A DNA stretch of 64,000 nucleotides from Tenrec ecaudatus. Lineage: Eukaryota; Chordata; Mammalia; Afrosoricida; Tenrecidae. How positions within the stretch are numbered: the first letter of the stretch is position 1; every line of letters starts with the position of its first letter. The notes under the pieces were generated by a model. The model searched no databases, was not told the DNA's origin, and saw nothing but the letters and a program-made list of their open reading frames with translations. The DNA is taken from contig NC_134534.1 of the NCBI RefSeq assembly GCF_050624435.1, forward strand, positions 63,139,501 through 63,203,500. The letters are read 5' to 3'. Of this stretch, positions 1-9,755 are shown piece by piece. Both the position numbers and the translations under genes were made by a program.

Positions 1-1150
1 TGCTGTTGATTTAGATGCTTTGAATCACTGTATGTTATTTACCCATGTATATGAATATATATGCACGCACATCCACATTCTTAAACCAATAAATGCGTGT
101 GTGTGTGTGTGTATATGTAGATGACCAAGCACATGACTCAAAAGTGTTTGCTTTTTATGTTGTATATAGTTAATTTTTCCAGAGCATGCAGTATTTAATG
201 TAATCGGAGAGAAATTACTTTATGCAAGGGAAATTGTTCTACTTTTACCCCTAGACGGTTGGCATTTACAAAAGAAAAGTCTGTCTATATGCTTGTTTTC
301 TGTTTTTCTTTCTTTAACCAAGATTTTCCAGTGAGTGATTTACTTTTTTTTCTTTAACCTACTTCAAGCTCTCATGGAAAAATTAATAAAGAACACTAGT
401 TAGATATTTGAGAAGTTGTATATTAACTCTTTTACACTCCTAGTAATCGAGTGATACCATATTGCAAAAGAGTTTACTTCTTCCCAAATATCTAGGTTGT
501 TTTTGTCAAACAGAATAATAATTATCAATATGCTTCCCATAAATTAGCAAACACAGGATTTTTAAGTACAAATAATCCTTTATTTAATAGCCCCCAGTTA
601 ACCTGGATATCCACATTCAAGAATTTTCATATTAAATAAATCAAAGTGCGTTATCTACGCCTTCGTTGTGCTAGTCATGTTGACGAGATATTATTTTAAT
701 AGCATATTACAAAGGTGTGACATATACAGTATTACAGTCTTACCCACAGTCTCACATTTAATGTAGGTTTTAGATTTAATCCAGAGAATTAAAAAATTCG
801 ATGTCAGAAAAAATCTATGTCTCATGTCTTTATTTCTTTCAAGAAACTATGAAACCTTGCTCAAGGAGCATTTCTAGTACCTGCAGGAGTAAACATGACT
901 CTTGCGTATGCTGCGCCTGAAGAAGCCCTTACACCCATCGCAGCTCGATGCTCCGTAGTGCTTTCCTGTCGCTCTGTCCCCACATATAGCGCACAGACAG
1001 TTAATACCATTGTCTGTGGTATTCATACTTGTTGTTTCTGGGGTAGAATTATCTATGAAAGAAAAAGAATGGAATTAATTACTACTGTTTCTGGATGACA
1101 TTGCCTCCTAAATATTTATAGGCTTGAAGCTCGTTCTTAGCCTTTTGGAC
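1..1150. other. AT-rich intronic sequence, no gene seen
   Basis: This is inferred to be part of HNF4G intron 1, because the donor of the first coding exon lies at 6725 and the gene runs leftwards. It holds a short interrupted TG tract near 100-113 and no recognisable exon, RNA gene or repeat family. The 67-codon ORF at 895-1098 has no recognisable similarity. Confidence 0.5.
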
Positions 1151-1159
1151 CCACATCCT

Positions 1160-1360
1160 TACTCTCCTTTTACCTGCTAGTCCTCTGTACAGGTTTTCCC
1201 TTTTACCTGCTAGTCTCCAGTACAGGTTTTCCCTTTTACCTGCTAGTCTCCAGTACAGGTTTTCCCTTTTACCTGCTAGTCTCCTGTACAGGTTTTCCCT
1301 TTTCCCTGCTAGTCTCCAGTACAGGTTTTCCCTTTTCCCTGGTAGGCTTCCATACAAGCT
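1160..1360. repeat. 33-bp minisatellite, about six units
   Basis: The phrase ACCTGCTAGTCTCC recurs with exact 33-bp spacing (unit anchors at 1172, 1205, 1238, 1271, 1304 and 1337). Units differ by a few substitutions, and the last one (GGTAGGCTTCCATAC) is degenerate. Because 33 is a multiple of 3, the minus strand stays open as an 11-residue repeat with core GKRENLYWRLA. I read that as a by-product of the period and not as a gene. Confidence 0.9.
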
Positions 1361-1799
1361 TCTTCTCAGTTTTAGGGACTACAGGGCTTAGCCAGCCTTT
1401 TGTACCCTTTCCCTCTGGAAGCTCATCTAATCCTATGACTTAAATAACACCTATGATTAAAAAATCTCCAAATGTTATTGCTGGTCCTGATGTTGCCCAT
1501 GAGTGTCCATCTGAAATAACAAACACTCTGTCTAACACCATCATTTTGATGTCTAATAGGAATCACAAAATAATATAGCAAAAACAGAAACTTTTGATTT
1601 TCCCCTAAGGCATGTTCTCCCCTCAGGGTCCTCCATGGTTATCAAGATGCTCAGCACCCAAACCAGGCAGTCTTCCTTGAAATCTCACCTTCATCCTTCA
1701 TCTCCACCTACCCCATTAGTGGAGGCAACACACACACACAAGCATACATGCACACGTGAGGGGGAACCCAAAAAGGACTGGAATTTGGTCTTTCAAAGC

Positions 1800-2265
1800 T
1801 ATGTATTTAAAGTTTATTTCAAAACAATCTTATCATCTTCAAAATACTTTCCGTTATACTTAATACATTCGTCAAATCTGATATTCCATTCTTGGAAACA
1901 TTTTTCAACCTCGGTTTGGATGGCTGATAACACCACCCTCTTTTTTTCCTTAGCCTCTTCTATGTGTCAAATCACTGTCCTTTCATGTCTCTCTCCATTC
2001 CCAGAAACAAAGAGAAGTCCTAAAGAGCAAGGTCAGGTGCGTCGGGTGCATGGGACAAGAGAGGCATGCTGTGTTTTGCCAAAAAGTGGTGCACTTTTTG
2101 AGATGACTGCATGAGCAGGTACATTGTCGTGGTGTCAAAACCAGGCCTTGATCTGCCACAAATCAGGCTTTTTTTTTGGTTGCACACTGTTATGCAATCT
2201 TTCAGAACATCTAAATAGAAAGTGTGATTAACAATCTGACCTGAGAGATCAAACTCCCAATGCAC
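1800..2265 (-). pseudogene. Mariner transposase catalytic domain, broken
   Basis: The reading frame 2020-2265 begins at the H-W-E-F-D-x-x-G-Q-x-V-N motif and ends at APDAPDLAL, the counterpart of the family's PHPPYSPDLAP block that carries the third metal-binding aspartate. The preceding HHDNAPAH block with the second aspartate is unrecognisable. Beyond a TAG the same protein can be followed as DFSLFLGMERDMKGQ, then further stops, and finally a tail ending in YFEDDKIVL. Several stops, a frame change and missing catalytic residues make it inactive. Confidence 0.75.
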
Positions 2266-2498
2266 TACAAGTTGACATTTTTGTCCCTCTGGGAAGATGA
2301 CGCATGTCCAGAATGAGGTTTGTCATCAATCGGTATTTCACCTTTTTTGAAATGAGAACACCACTCATACACTAGAGTTTTTCCCATTGAGATGTCCTTG
2401 TAAGCTCTGTTCAACATCTCAACAGTTTCGGAACCATTTTTCCCGAGCACGAAACAAAATTTCATAGCAGCACACTCTTCTCTTAAATGGACCACCAC
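2265..2498 (-). pseudogene. Mariner transposase N-terminal domain, fragment
   Basis: A 77-codon reading frame matches the DNA-binding region of mariner transposases. It begins with the KFCFVLGKN-type helix, continues with an ETVEMLNRAY helix, then the family signature W-x-x-x-F-x-x-G (WCSHFKKGE) and a following acidic linker ending in SGHASS. In active members this region recognises the inverted repeats. The frame ends at a stop just after the linker. It is followed immediately, in another frame, by sequence that belongs about 100 or more residues further on, so the first part of the catalytic domain, including the first catalytic aspartate, is missing. Confidence 0.8.
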
Positions 2499-2657
2499 AG
2501 CAAATGAGGTTTGAGCAAAACTTCTTTCACAAAAAAATTCACCGTGACCAGAAAGAACGTTCCCAATGCAACGCCACTGTGCACACTAACTCAGAGTGAG
2601 TTATTTGATGCTTGCCTAGCAGGAAAAATGCACACTACAAAAAAACATAGTGCTTCA

Positions 2658-2735
2658 CACTATGGATGGATGGATGGATTGTGATAAGAGTTTCATGAGG
2701 AGCCCTTAATAAAATGATGAACCAAAAAAAGGTTC
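2658..2735 (+). mobile_element. Short LINE/retroposon 3' tail inserted in mariner
   Basis: The text GGATTGTGATAAGAGTTTC followed by AATAAAATGATGAACC and an A run is the same 3' terminus seen at 41870-41935 and, reversed, at 60050-60110. It sits inside the right arm of the mariner element, so it inserted after the transposon did. Confidence 0.65.
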
Positions 2736-2789
2736 CACCCAATGGAGCTTTTATCTAGTTTTTTTTTGGGGGGGGACCCCTTATCATTC

Positions 2790-4270
2790 ACTTGATCATT
2801 CCAAAGGTTATAGACTATACCCTTCCCCGGGGATGATTGCAAGTGTCCTTTCTGATTTCCCTGATTGTACTCCTACTATCCCATTGTTTATTAATTCCAC
2901 AACCCCTTCCCCTCCCCTGAGTGAGCTTAATGTATGAAATTTTATATCATGTCATCCGAGACAGAATTACGTCAACATATGTTACTCTGGCCTGTAGAAC
3001 CCTTCATGATGAAGCTCAGCCTAGCTCCTTAGTTTATAAGGGGGCACCATTTTCCCTCCTGTTAAGTATTCTGTAGCAATGTTTTGTTTTGTTGCTTTCC
3101 CTGGAAGCCTATCCCATCTCAGATCATTCACACTTGCTGGCCCTTCAACTTGAAATTATAATTCTTCCTCAAGATTTTACTCATGTTAGCTATACGATTT
3201 CTGCTCAAACCTTACATTTTTTCTGAGACTTTCTCTGAACACATATTTACATAAATCACTCCCTAAATATTGTATAAGATCCATATTATTAAAAAATCCA
3301 GGAGAAGAGCTACATAGAGTAATGATCATTCTTTTATACTTAACATGGATGGGAGAGGAAGAGGGAATAATCACTAACTAGAGGGTAGATATGTATTAAC
3401 TTGCTGAAGGCAATATACAGATACTGAGAGGTCAACACAACCAGACCAATGCAGGAAGAGACAGGGAGATGCACAAGAGTTAAAGGCAATACTTCATATG
3501 TATAAAATCCTCCAATAAGAGTACCAACAAACCTTAATCTATTGGTAGATACATGGGCATGCAAGTTAAAGAAATTGGGATGGTGAATAGGACAGCTTTT
3601 GAGTGTCTATAGGTTCATAGATTACATAATATATATTATATTAGATATTGCATATTAATGATAAATCAATTATATAATATATCATATAGGAGCAAAGTTA
3701 TGAAATCTTATCAGCCATAGCTAAACACCTTAAAAGAATTAATCATTAAATTCAGGGACTTAGGATCATACTTTCAGGGCCATCTAAATCATAGCATAGT
3801 TCACAATGACAATGTTGTACATGCTATTTTGGTGAGTAACAACTGGGGTTCTAAAAGCTTGTGAAATCCTCTAAGGTGCAGCAATTGGGATCTCCCCATG
3901 CAGAGCGAAGAAGAGTGCAGAAAATCAAAGCCTCAGTGAAGAATTAGTCACAAGGGTTAGATGGTGCCCTACCAACCACTGTGATCTGGGTCACACAGTA
4001 GGTCTGGACAGAGGGAAAGAAAAATATATAGACCAGGGTTCAAAATCACCAAAACGATCAGAGTTACTGATCTGATAAAAGTTAATGGAATATCCAATAC
4101 TATGACTCTTGGACACCCTTCAAACGTGGAAGTGAACTCACTCCCTTGGATTATCTTTCAGCTAAACTATAGGCAGGCCTATGAAAAACATAACACTGGG
4201 AAGGAGAACACTGTTTGGAAAATCAAACATAGGAGACCAAAAAATCACAAAGGCAGGAAACTCAAGAAAT
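2790..4270. other. Intronic stretch, no gene seen
   Basis: I see no exon here. Two overlapping minus-strand ORFs (3186-3374, 3340-3564) have no recognisable protein similarity. An AT-rich tract lies at 3625-3690. The part at 3840-4270 has the look of an old interspersed repeat, with partial resemblance to 27790-27960, but I cannot name the family. Confidence 0.4.
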
Positions 4271-4274
4271 GACA

Positions 4275-4462
4275 CTCTGGTCAAGATTCGGACTCGTCGT
4301 CACCTAAAGGACAGAGTGGAAGTGCTCGGTGAGGCATCTGCGCCGGCAAGTCTCTACGAAAGCAGTTCTTCTCCTCGGTCTCCCCGTGCACAGTTGGGGG
4401 TCTCTACCATCTCCCTCTGGTTAGCAGCCGGTGCTTAACACCCTGCACCACTAGGGTACCTT
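4275..4462 (-). mobile_element. AfroSINE copy
   Basis: Read on the minus strand, it runs from the TAGGGTACC-like head (GGTGCAGGGTG) through the tRNA-like promoter region (AACCAGAGG) to the body ending near TCGGACTCGTCG. It retains several CpGs, suggesting a fairly young copy. Confidence 0.7.
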
Positions 4463-4924
4463 CATAAGACAGGACAGGGCAGGAAAGAAGGATGAAGAGA
4501 AACAAGGAATCCATGGAGTGACTGGGAAGAGATCCCTCACAATGAGGACATTAAAATTATTTTCATGAAAATATATATACATATTATATGAATATATATA
4601 AATAAGAAATATATGCAATTGTTGAATGGAAAATGAATTTCCTTTCTAACCTTTCACAGTTTAAAATAGGAAGTAAAGGGCTCAGTTCCCACTAGATCTG
4701 AACTCTGTTTAATTTTCAATAACAATTTATCTGAAATCATATAATGTATTGAGTTGCTCACTAGAATTAGCTTCCTAGTGTCTGAGATTGTGTTTGTCTC
4801 CTTCAGCATTCTATGCAATCGCCCTCATGATAGTGTCCAGCACCTAGTGAGCACCACAAACAGATTTCGAAGCTTCTTAAGGAACTTTAGAAATGGCACA
4901 TGAATATTTATGCTAACTAAGTAG

Positions 4925-5135
4925 TTCTTAAGGTGCCTAATAGTGTAGAGAGTTAAGAATTGGGCTGCAAACCAAAAGGCCAGCAGTTTGAGCCTACTAG
5001 TCACTCTTTGGGAGAAAGATGAAGCTTTCTGCATCTTTTAAGATGTACAACCTTGGAAATCCAAAGGGGCCTTTCTACCCTGTCCTATAGAGCTGCTGTG
5101 AGGTGAAACTGACTCAGACACAGTGAGTTTGGGTC
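4925..5135 (+). mobile_element. AfroSINE copy, nearly full length
   Basis: The order of blocks is typical: GGGCTGCAAACCAAAAGGCC, then CAGTTTGAGCC, GGGAGAAAGATGAAG, CCTTGGAAATCC, CTACCCTGTCCTATAG and a tail ending CAGTGAGTTTGGGT. Confidence 0.85.
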
Positions 5136-5139
5136 AGAT

Positions 5140-6700
5140 AAGTAGTTCATAAATGAGCTAATATTATTGATTATATTCTTGAAAATGTGTATACAATGAA
5201 ATGATACTGAATATGACAACATAATATAAAATTAATTTTAATACTATCATTATAATACAATTCCCCCATTCTATCATAAAATCATGATACCCAAACTGTG
5301 ATGTGTCAATTATATTCATGCTACAAATCTTTTTGTTTTTGGACAGATATTGTCTTATATAATTTCATGTAAAAGTTTTTACTGAGAATGTGCTTAAAGT
5401 AAATCATCGAAAAGATTTTAATGGTAGGTGTTTTTCTATTGGTAACATTAAAACAAATACTAGAAATATGGTAATAAGAAGCATTTAAGATTGATTATAT
5501 TAAAAATAAATTCAACCCTTGCTTCAAATTTAAACTCATTTATACATAATTGATAATATTATTACAGAAAACAAATTAATCCTCACTAGACAACATCTTG
5601 GAAATAAATATAGTCTGTTTTTTAGTACATGTTTCTAAGAAATATGTCCCTGCTATTCACTAGTCATTTTTTAGAAAGTCGTGAAGGTAATGAAGAAAAT
5701 ATATGCACACAAATACACGCATATATATATAGGTTTTTATACATATATATGTATATATGGTTGAACCGAAGTCCAACTATAGGAACCAACTTATTGAGTT
5801 TCCCTCTAAGTTCATTTTAACTTTGTTTGCTACAGTTCTAGTATTTATTTTCTAACAATTTTACAGAAATTTTCACTAATAAGCTATTCTATTTATTGTA
5901 ATACAAGTGTCAATAATACAAATGGAGCAGCATATTAAAATGTTAAAACATTCTTAGTACAATATGCTTTCTCAGCCCTGAACCACACACACACACACAC
6001 CACTTTTTCCAAATTATATGTAACTACTAGAAGAGGCTCTTATCTTAGATGAGATATAAAATTCAGATCAAAATTATAAAATCAAAGTCAATGATAAATT
6101 ATATTATTATATAAAGACTTAAATAGTCAACAACCCATGTCTTATTTAAAGTTAAGAAGTTACAGTGTATCGAGTGCTCTGTGCAGCTAACCATTAGCCT
6201 GTCAAGGGAAGTTATAATGTAAATCTTCATTTCCTCTCATATTTCTGTTCAATGTGAAAATGTGATAATAAATGTAAACACAGTTCCCCATCACCAGCAT
6301 TGAAACTGCAATAATGAAAGGAGGAGGCGATCAGTAAACCTCCCGAGTGTCACACAGAAACTTTATTCTACACGTCATTTTAAATACTGCATAGAAAACA
6401 GACTTGCGTACGCTAACTGCCAATACTACCTATTACAACGATTGAAAGCAAGAAAAACACACTGTTGAAGCTGCTCTGTTTTGCCTCTCATGGCAGGCTT
6501 CTACACTTACTACTACACATAACTCGGCTTTGTCTATGTCAAGCACACAGTTACTGTAGCATTATTAATTTAAGCATAGTAATGAGGAGCAAAATCTCAG
6601 ATGTGTGCCCTTACAAAGTGAGGCCTTAATCCTCTGGCAAAAAGACGTTGAACTCTCCCTTTGGGAAACTCAGTTTTACTTTACCCTGACTTTCTTCTTT
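5140..6700. other. AT-rich intronic sequence, no gene seen
   Basis: Part of the inferred HNF4G intron 1. It holds AT-rich tracts, a TATATA tract at 5720-5755 and a short CA tract at 5985-6001. I looked for HNF4G exon 2 (the [15 protein letters not shown] zinc-finger block) on the minus strand here and further left and did not find it. Confidence 0.5.
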
Positions 6701-6717
6701 ATATCAATAAGCAGGGA

Positions 6718-6727
6718 GAACTCACCA
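6718..6727 (-). promoter_or_regulatory. HNF4G: HNF4G exon 1 splice donor
   Basis: Read on the minus strand the junction is ATG followed by GTGAGTTC, a near-perfect U1 match. Its phase (one base of the next codon) is the same as expected for HNF4 genes, where the next codon is Asp. Confidence 0.85.
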
Positions 6728-6861
6728 TTTGAATTATATAAAATCTGCATCGTTTCGAACTCCAAGGTCGTGTAAGTCGGGTCCAGAACTTCACTGTAAT
6801 TTGCCATTTCCATGTCCAGGATCGGGTCAGACACCCTCATCATTGATTTAGAGACACGCAT
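6726..6861 (-). CDS. HNF4G: HNF4G first coding exon (partial gene)
   Basis: HNF4G is an orphan nuclear receptor that binds DR1 elements as a homodimer in gut, kidney and pancreas nuclei. The exon encodes 45 codons plus one base. Residues from MANYSEVLDPTYTTLEFE through TMQILYNSN match the N-terminal AF-1 segment of HNF4G. The HNF4A paralogue reads MADYSAALDPAYTTLEFE there. The exon closes in phase 1 at AAATG followed by GTGAGT. The first ATG (6861) gives MRVSK, parallel to MRLSK of HNF4A, and an in-frame TAA lies upstream at 6934-6936. That ATG has a poor context (T at -3, C at +4). Met17 (6813; MEMANY, matching the human start MDMANY) has G at -3 and +4 and may be the real start. DNA-binding and ligand-binding exons lie beyond the left edge. 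The call rests on clear similarity; the start is uncertain. Confidence 0.88.
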
Positions 6862-7010
6862 GCAAGTGGCACCTCGGGCCCTGAGGAGCGTGTGACGACT
6901 GTTTGCTTTCAATCTGTGAGTGATAACCCAAAGTTAACTGTCACTGAGTGACTTATGTGCCTCAGGGGGAGGAGCTGTAAAACTGTAAACTCCTTCATGG
7001 GCCATATTCT
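6862..7010 (-). promoter_or_regulatory. HNF4G: Probable HNF4G 5' UTR and proximal promoter
   Basis: This immediately precedes the first ATG. On the minus strand it holds a CTCCTCCCCC GC-box-like run (6968-6977) and, at 6928-6938, GTTAACTTTGG. That combines an HNF1 half-site (GTTAAC) with a sequence close to the HNF4 motif (complement CAAAGTTAA versus CAAAGTCCA). No TATA box is evident. The transcription start is not visible from sequence, and the role of these motifs in liver/gut-type control is inference. Confidence 0.45.
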
Positions 7011-8290
7011 ATTTCTTTTCCTTTTTATGATCTACAAAAGCAATTCCTTATGATAATCTTGGAATGCTTCATGGAATCACCTTATCTGAAGTGCTTAGTG
7101 GACCAACATGATTTCCTGAATCAGTTTCCAGTAAGCAATAAATGATGTCATTGACAGAAGGATTAAAAATAGAAAAGAAACCCTCTCAGCTTTTAAACTG
7201 TAATTATCATGTGATTCCTCCTGTTGAAGGATCTGAAAGTATATTCTAAATATGACATTTAGTTTACTGAGTGGGGACTATCGGTTAACCTGGAATCATT
7301 CAATATTCAGTATAAACACTTTCAAGTTGGTTTACATGTATGTTAAGGGCAACTTTGTTTACATATGGGCAAGACAAATTTGTGATTTGAAATGACAGAG
7401 ATTTATGTTGTCTTTCATTAACAACCTTAACCCTAAAGAAATGGTCTTTAACTTGTTCTTTTTAACTGTTAATTTAAGGGTATGTTTCTCTTGCATACTT
7501 ATAAGCTTCCCAAGGGCAGACTCTGTACAGATGCTTGTATTTTGTAAACATTATGTGGTACATGAATACATATATAATATAATATATTTATAATATATAA
7601 TATATTAATAATTTCCAGTAACAAATAATAGTAAAGTTGTTCTTATTATATATGAATTTAAACATCTCCATAATTGGCCTCCCAATACATAACAACTGTA
7701 TCTCACATTGTAACTGTTATGTGTAGACAGGGATGTTTCAAAGAGTTCACGAAAAGAGCCTATTATCTTTTAATTCCATTTTCCCAGGAAGTTTGAATTC
7801 CTTTCATAAGTGACAAGGAGCACATAACTGCTTATATTTTAATGAGGTTTACAAAAGAGTCTTCAATGAATGTATTCTATACCTGAAAAAAATATTCATT
7901 GATTTTTATCACCCAAGAAAAAATGTTAGCAAACATTACATAATAAAGTAACATTTATTAAAGATTATAGTAATGTTTTATTTCAAAATCCTACCACCAT
8001 GCATATTGTATTACAGATTAGAAATTACTATATTTCTTATTCACCACTTCTCTGTCAGTTTCATCCTCTTGTTGCTTGATTTTTGCCAGAAATTATGCCA
8101 TCAATATTTCAAATAGCAGTATGATCACGCATGGTGAGAAGGTTACAGACCAAGAAAAGGAACCTAGTGTTCTACTCATTTAAAAAATGGCCAGTGAAAA
8201 ATCATATATATAGCAGCTTGATATTGTTTTATATAGTATTGGAAGATTAAGCCCGAAAGCTGAAAAATAAAATTAAAAGAAGAAGGAGAA
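7011..8290. other. Upstream flank of HNF4G, nothing recognised
   Basis: AT-rich, with an AT tract at 7565-7612. No ORF of note, SINE or LINE was recognised here. Confidence 0.4.
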
Positions 8291-8292
8291 AG

Positions 8293-8462
8293 AAACTCAC
8301 ACCACTGCAGTTGACTCTAACTGATAGAAACTTTACATTGACTCTCCAAGGCTGTCACTTTTTATGGGAGCCTCATCTTTCTCCCCACGAGGGACTGATG
8401 GGTTTAAGTTGATGACCTTGTAGTTAGCAGTCCAATGCTTACCCAATAACACCAGCAGGTTA
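8293..8462 (-). mobile_element. AfroSINE copy at edge of RTE LINE
   Basis: Recognised from CTTTCTCCCC, TGATGGGTTTAAG and TAGTTAGCAGTCCAATGCTTA, i.e. the reversed box region. It abuts the 5' end of the RTE element. Confidence 0.7.
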
Positions 8463-8705
8463 GAAGGCACTCAAAATAATACTGAGGAAGGGCTATCTCA
8501 CTGAGGAAGAGCTGCCTCTTCAAGGTAGAGGCCACCTTAATTATGTGAAGGATGGGTATAGCTTTTAAGACCTTCATCTGTGGATATGATACAACTTAAA
8601 ATGGTAAGAAATAGCTGTGAGTATAATCAGAGCATTGAATCTATGGATAATGAATTGAAGTGAGAGGTTGTCCAGCATGAAAGGAAACACATAAAGATTG
8701 GTTCC

Positions 8706-8911
8706 CTAAACTCACTGACATTGAGTCAATTCTGACTCATGGTGACCCTACAGGGCAGGAGAGAATGGCCCTGTGGGTTTCTGAAACTGTAACTCTTCAC
8801 AGAAATAGAAAGCCTCATCTATCTCCCAAGGAACAGCTGGTGGTTATGAACTGCTCACTGTGCAGTTATCAGTCCAACACATAACCATTAGGGCACCAGG
8901 ACTCCTAGACC
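8706..8911 (-). mobile_element. AfroSINE copy nested in RTE
   Basis: A near-complete reversed copy: CATTGAGTCAATTCTGACTC, then CTACAGGGCAGG, CTGGTGGTTATGAACTG and GGGCACCAGGACTCC at the head. Confidence 0.85.
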
Positions 8912-9375
8912 TTAGCGAGTTGAAATTAATGGGTAAGTATTGGCCATTTTGAATTGGGCAAACATATGGCCTACAATGTTGGAAATGAAAAATTCAAGAG
9001 GACCAGCATCACATTGTCAGAAAGAGCATGTGAAGATGTATTTTGAAGTACAATGCCATCAATGATAAGATAATATCCACACTCACCATCAAGGAAAACC
9101 AATGAATACAATTGCTAGTCAAATTTTTGCACCAACACTAATGTCACAGATGAAGAAATTGAAGCTTTTACCAACTTCTGTGCCTGAAATTGATCAAATG
9201 TGCAATCGGGGTCGTGGCATGCAAAAGATGAAAGCAAACAATAAGAGGATTGGTACCTGGAAAACTTGGCCTTGATAATAGAAACCACAGCAGAAATCTC
9301 ACGATAAAGTTTTGCAAGACAAACAACTTATTCCCTGTAAATATTTTCTCAACAACGTAAATGGCTACGACTATT

Positions 9376-9755
9376 CTCCCTCAAAGCCCCACAGTCTCAG
9401 TGTTGCTTCCCTGTTCCATCTAATTGTCTACTAGCCTCAGCCTCTGGTCTTAAATTGGATTCTTTGGTCTGTCTGGTGGTCTCAGTGCCACAGGCTCTGG
9501 TCTTTTTGTTCTTGGCCTCAGCACTGCAAACAGAGGTCTCAATAGTCCTAGGTTTCCTCTTTGTTTCCAAGATGGCTCTGATCCACTGAAGAACTGTTCT
9601 TTGGTGCAGCTTGTCTTTCAACAAACTGCACCCTCCAAGGAGACAAAGAGTGTACTTTGGTTCGCATCCTCTACTAAGGCTGGGAGCTAATCCTACTTTA
9701 ATCCTGTGCATTAACACAGCAGAGCGCTCCCCCCAGCTGGAGATTATAGCCACAG
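9376..9755. mobile_element. Unidentified 0.38-kb insert in RTE LINE
   Basis: The RTE sequence breaks after GTAAATGGCTACGACTAT and appears to resume near GAGTCCAGAATGCAT. The interposed block carries a 120-codon ORF on the minus strand (9397-9759). Its product has no family I recognise and is rich in Lys, Arg, Glu and Thr in its second half. It could be an LTR fragment or a retrocopy of an unidentified transcript. The boundaries are approximate. Confidence 0.4.

Larger units (their letters stand above)
1757..2785 (-). mobile_element. Decayed mariner-family DNA transposon
   Basis: A Tc1/mariner element lies on the minus strand. Its ends carry degenerate inverted repeats: AGGGGGAACCCAAAAAGG at 1759 and, reversed, AGGGGTCCCCCCCCAAAAAA near 2780. 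Between them are a transposase N-terminal domain (2265-2498), a C-terminal catalytic piece (2020-2265) and a C-terminal tail read at about 1800-1960. The span is near 1.03 kb against the roughly 1.3 kb usual for the family, and it already contains a 75-bp LINE-tail insertion at 2658-2735. Removing that insertion makes the missing internal stretch larger still. The end near 2780 is the less certain boundary. Confidence 0.8.

Noticed and set aside
1082..1357. 91-residue repetitive ORF on the minus strand
   Set aside because: Produced by the 33-bp tandem repeat, with no start context, splice sites or family.
1..6725. HNF4G exon 2 or alternative first exons
   Set aside because: I looked for the zinc-finger coding block on the minus strand and did not find it; remaining exons probably lie outside the window.
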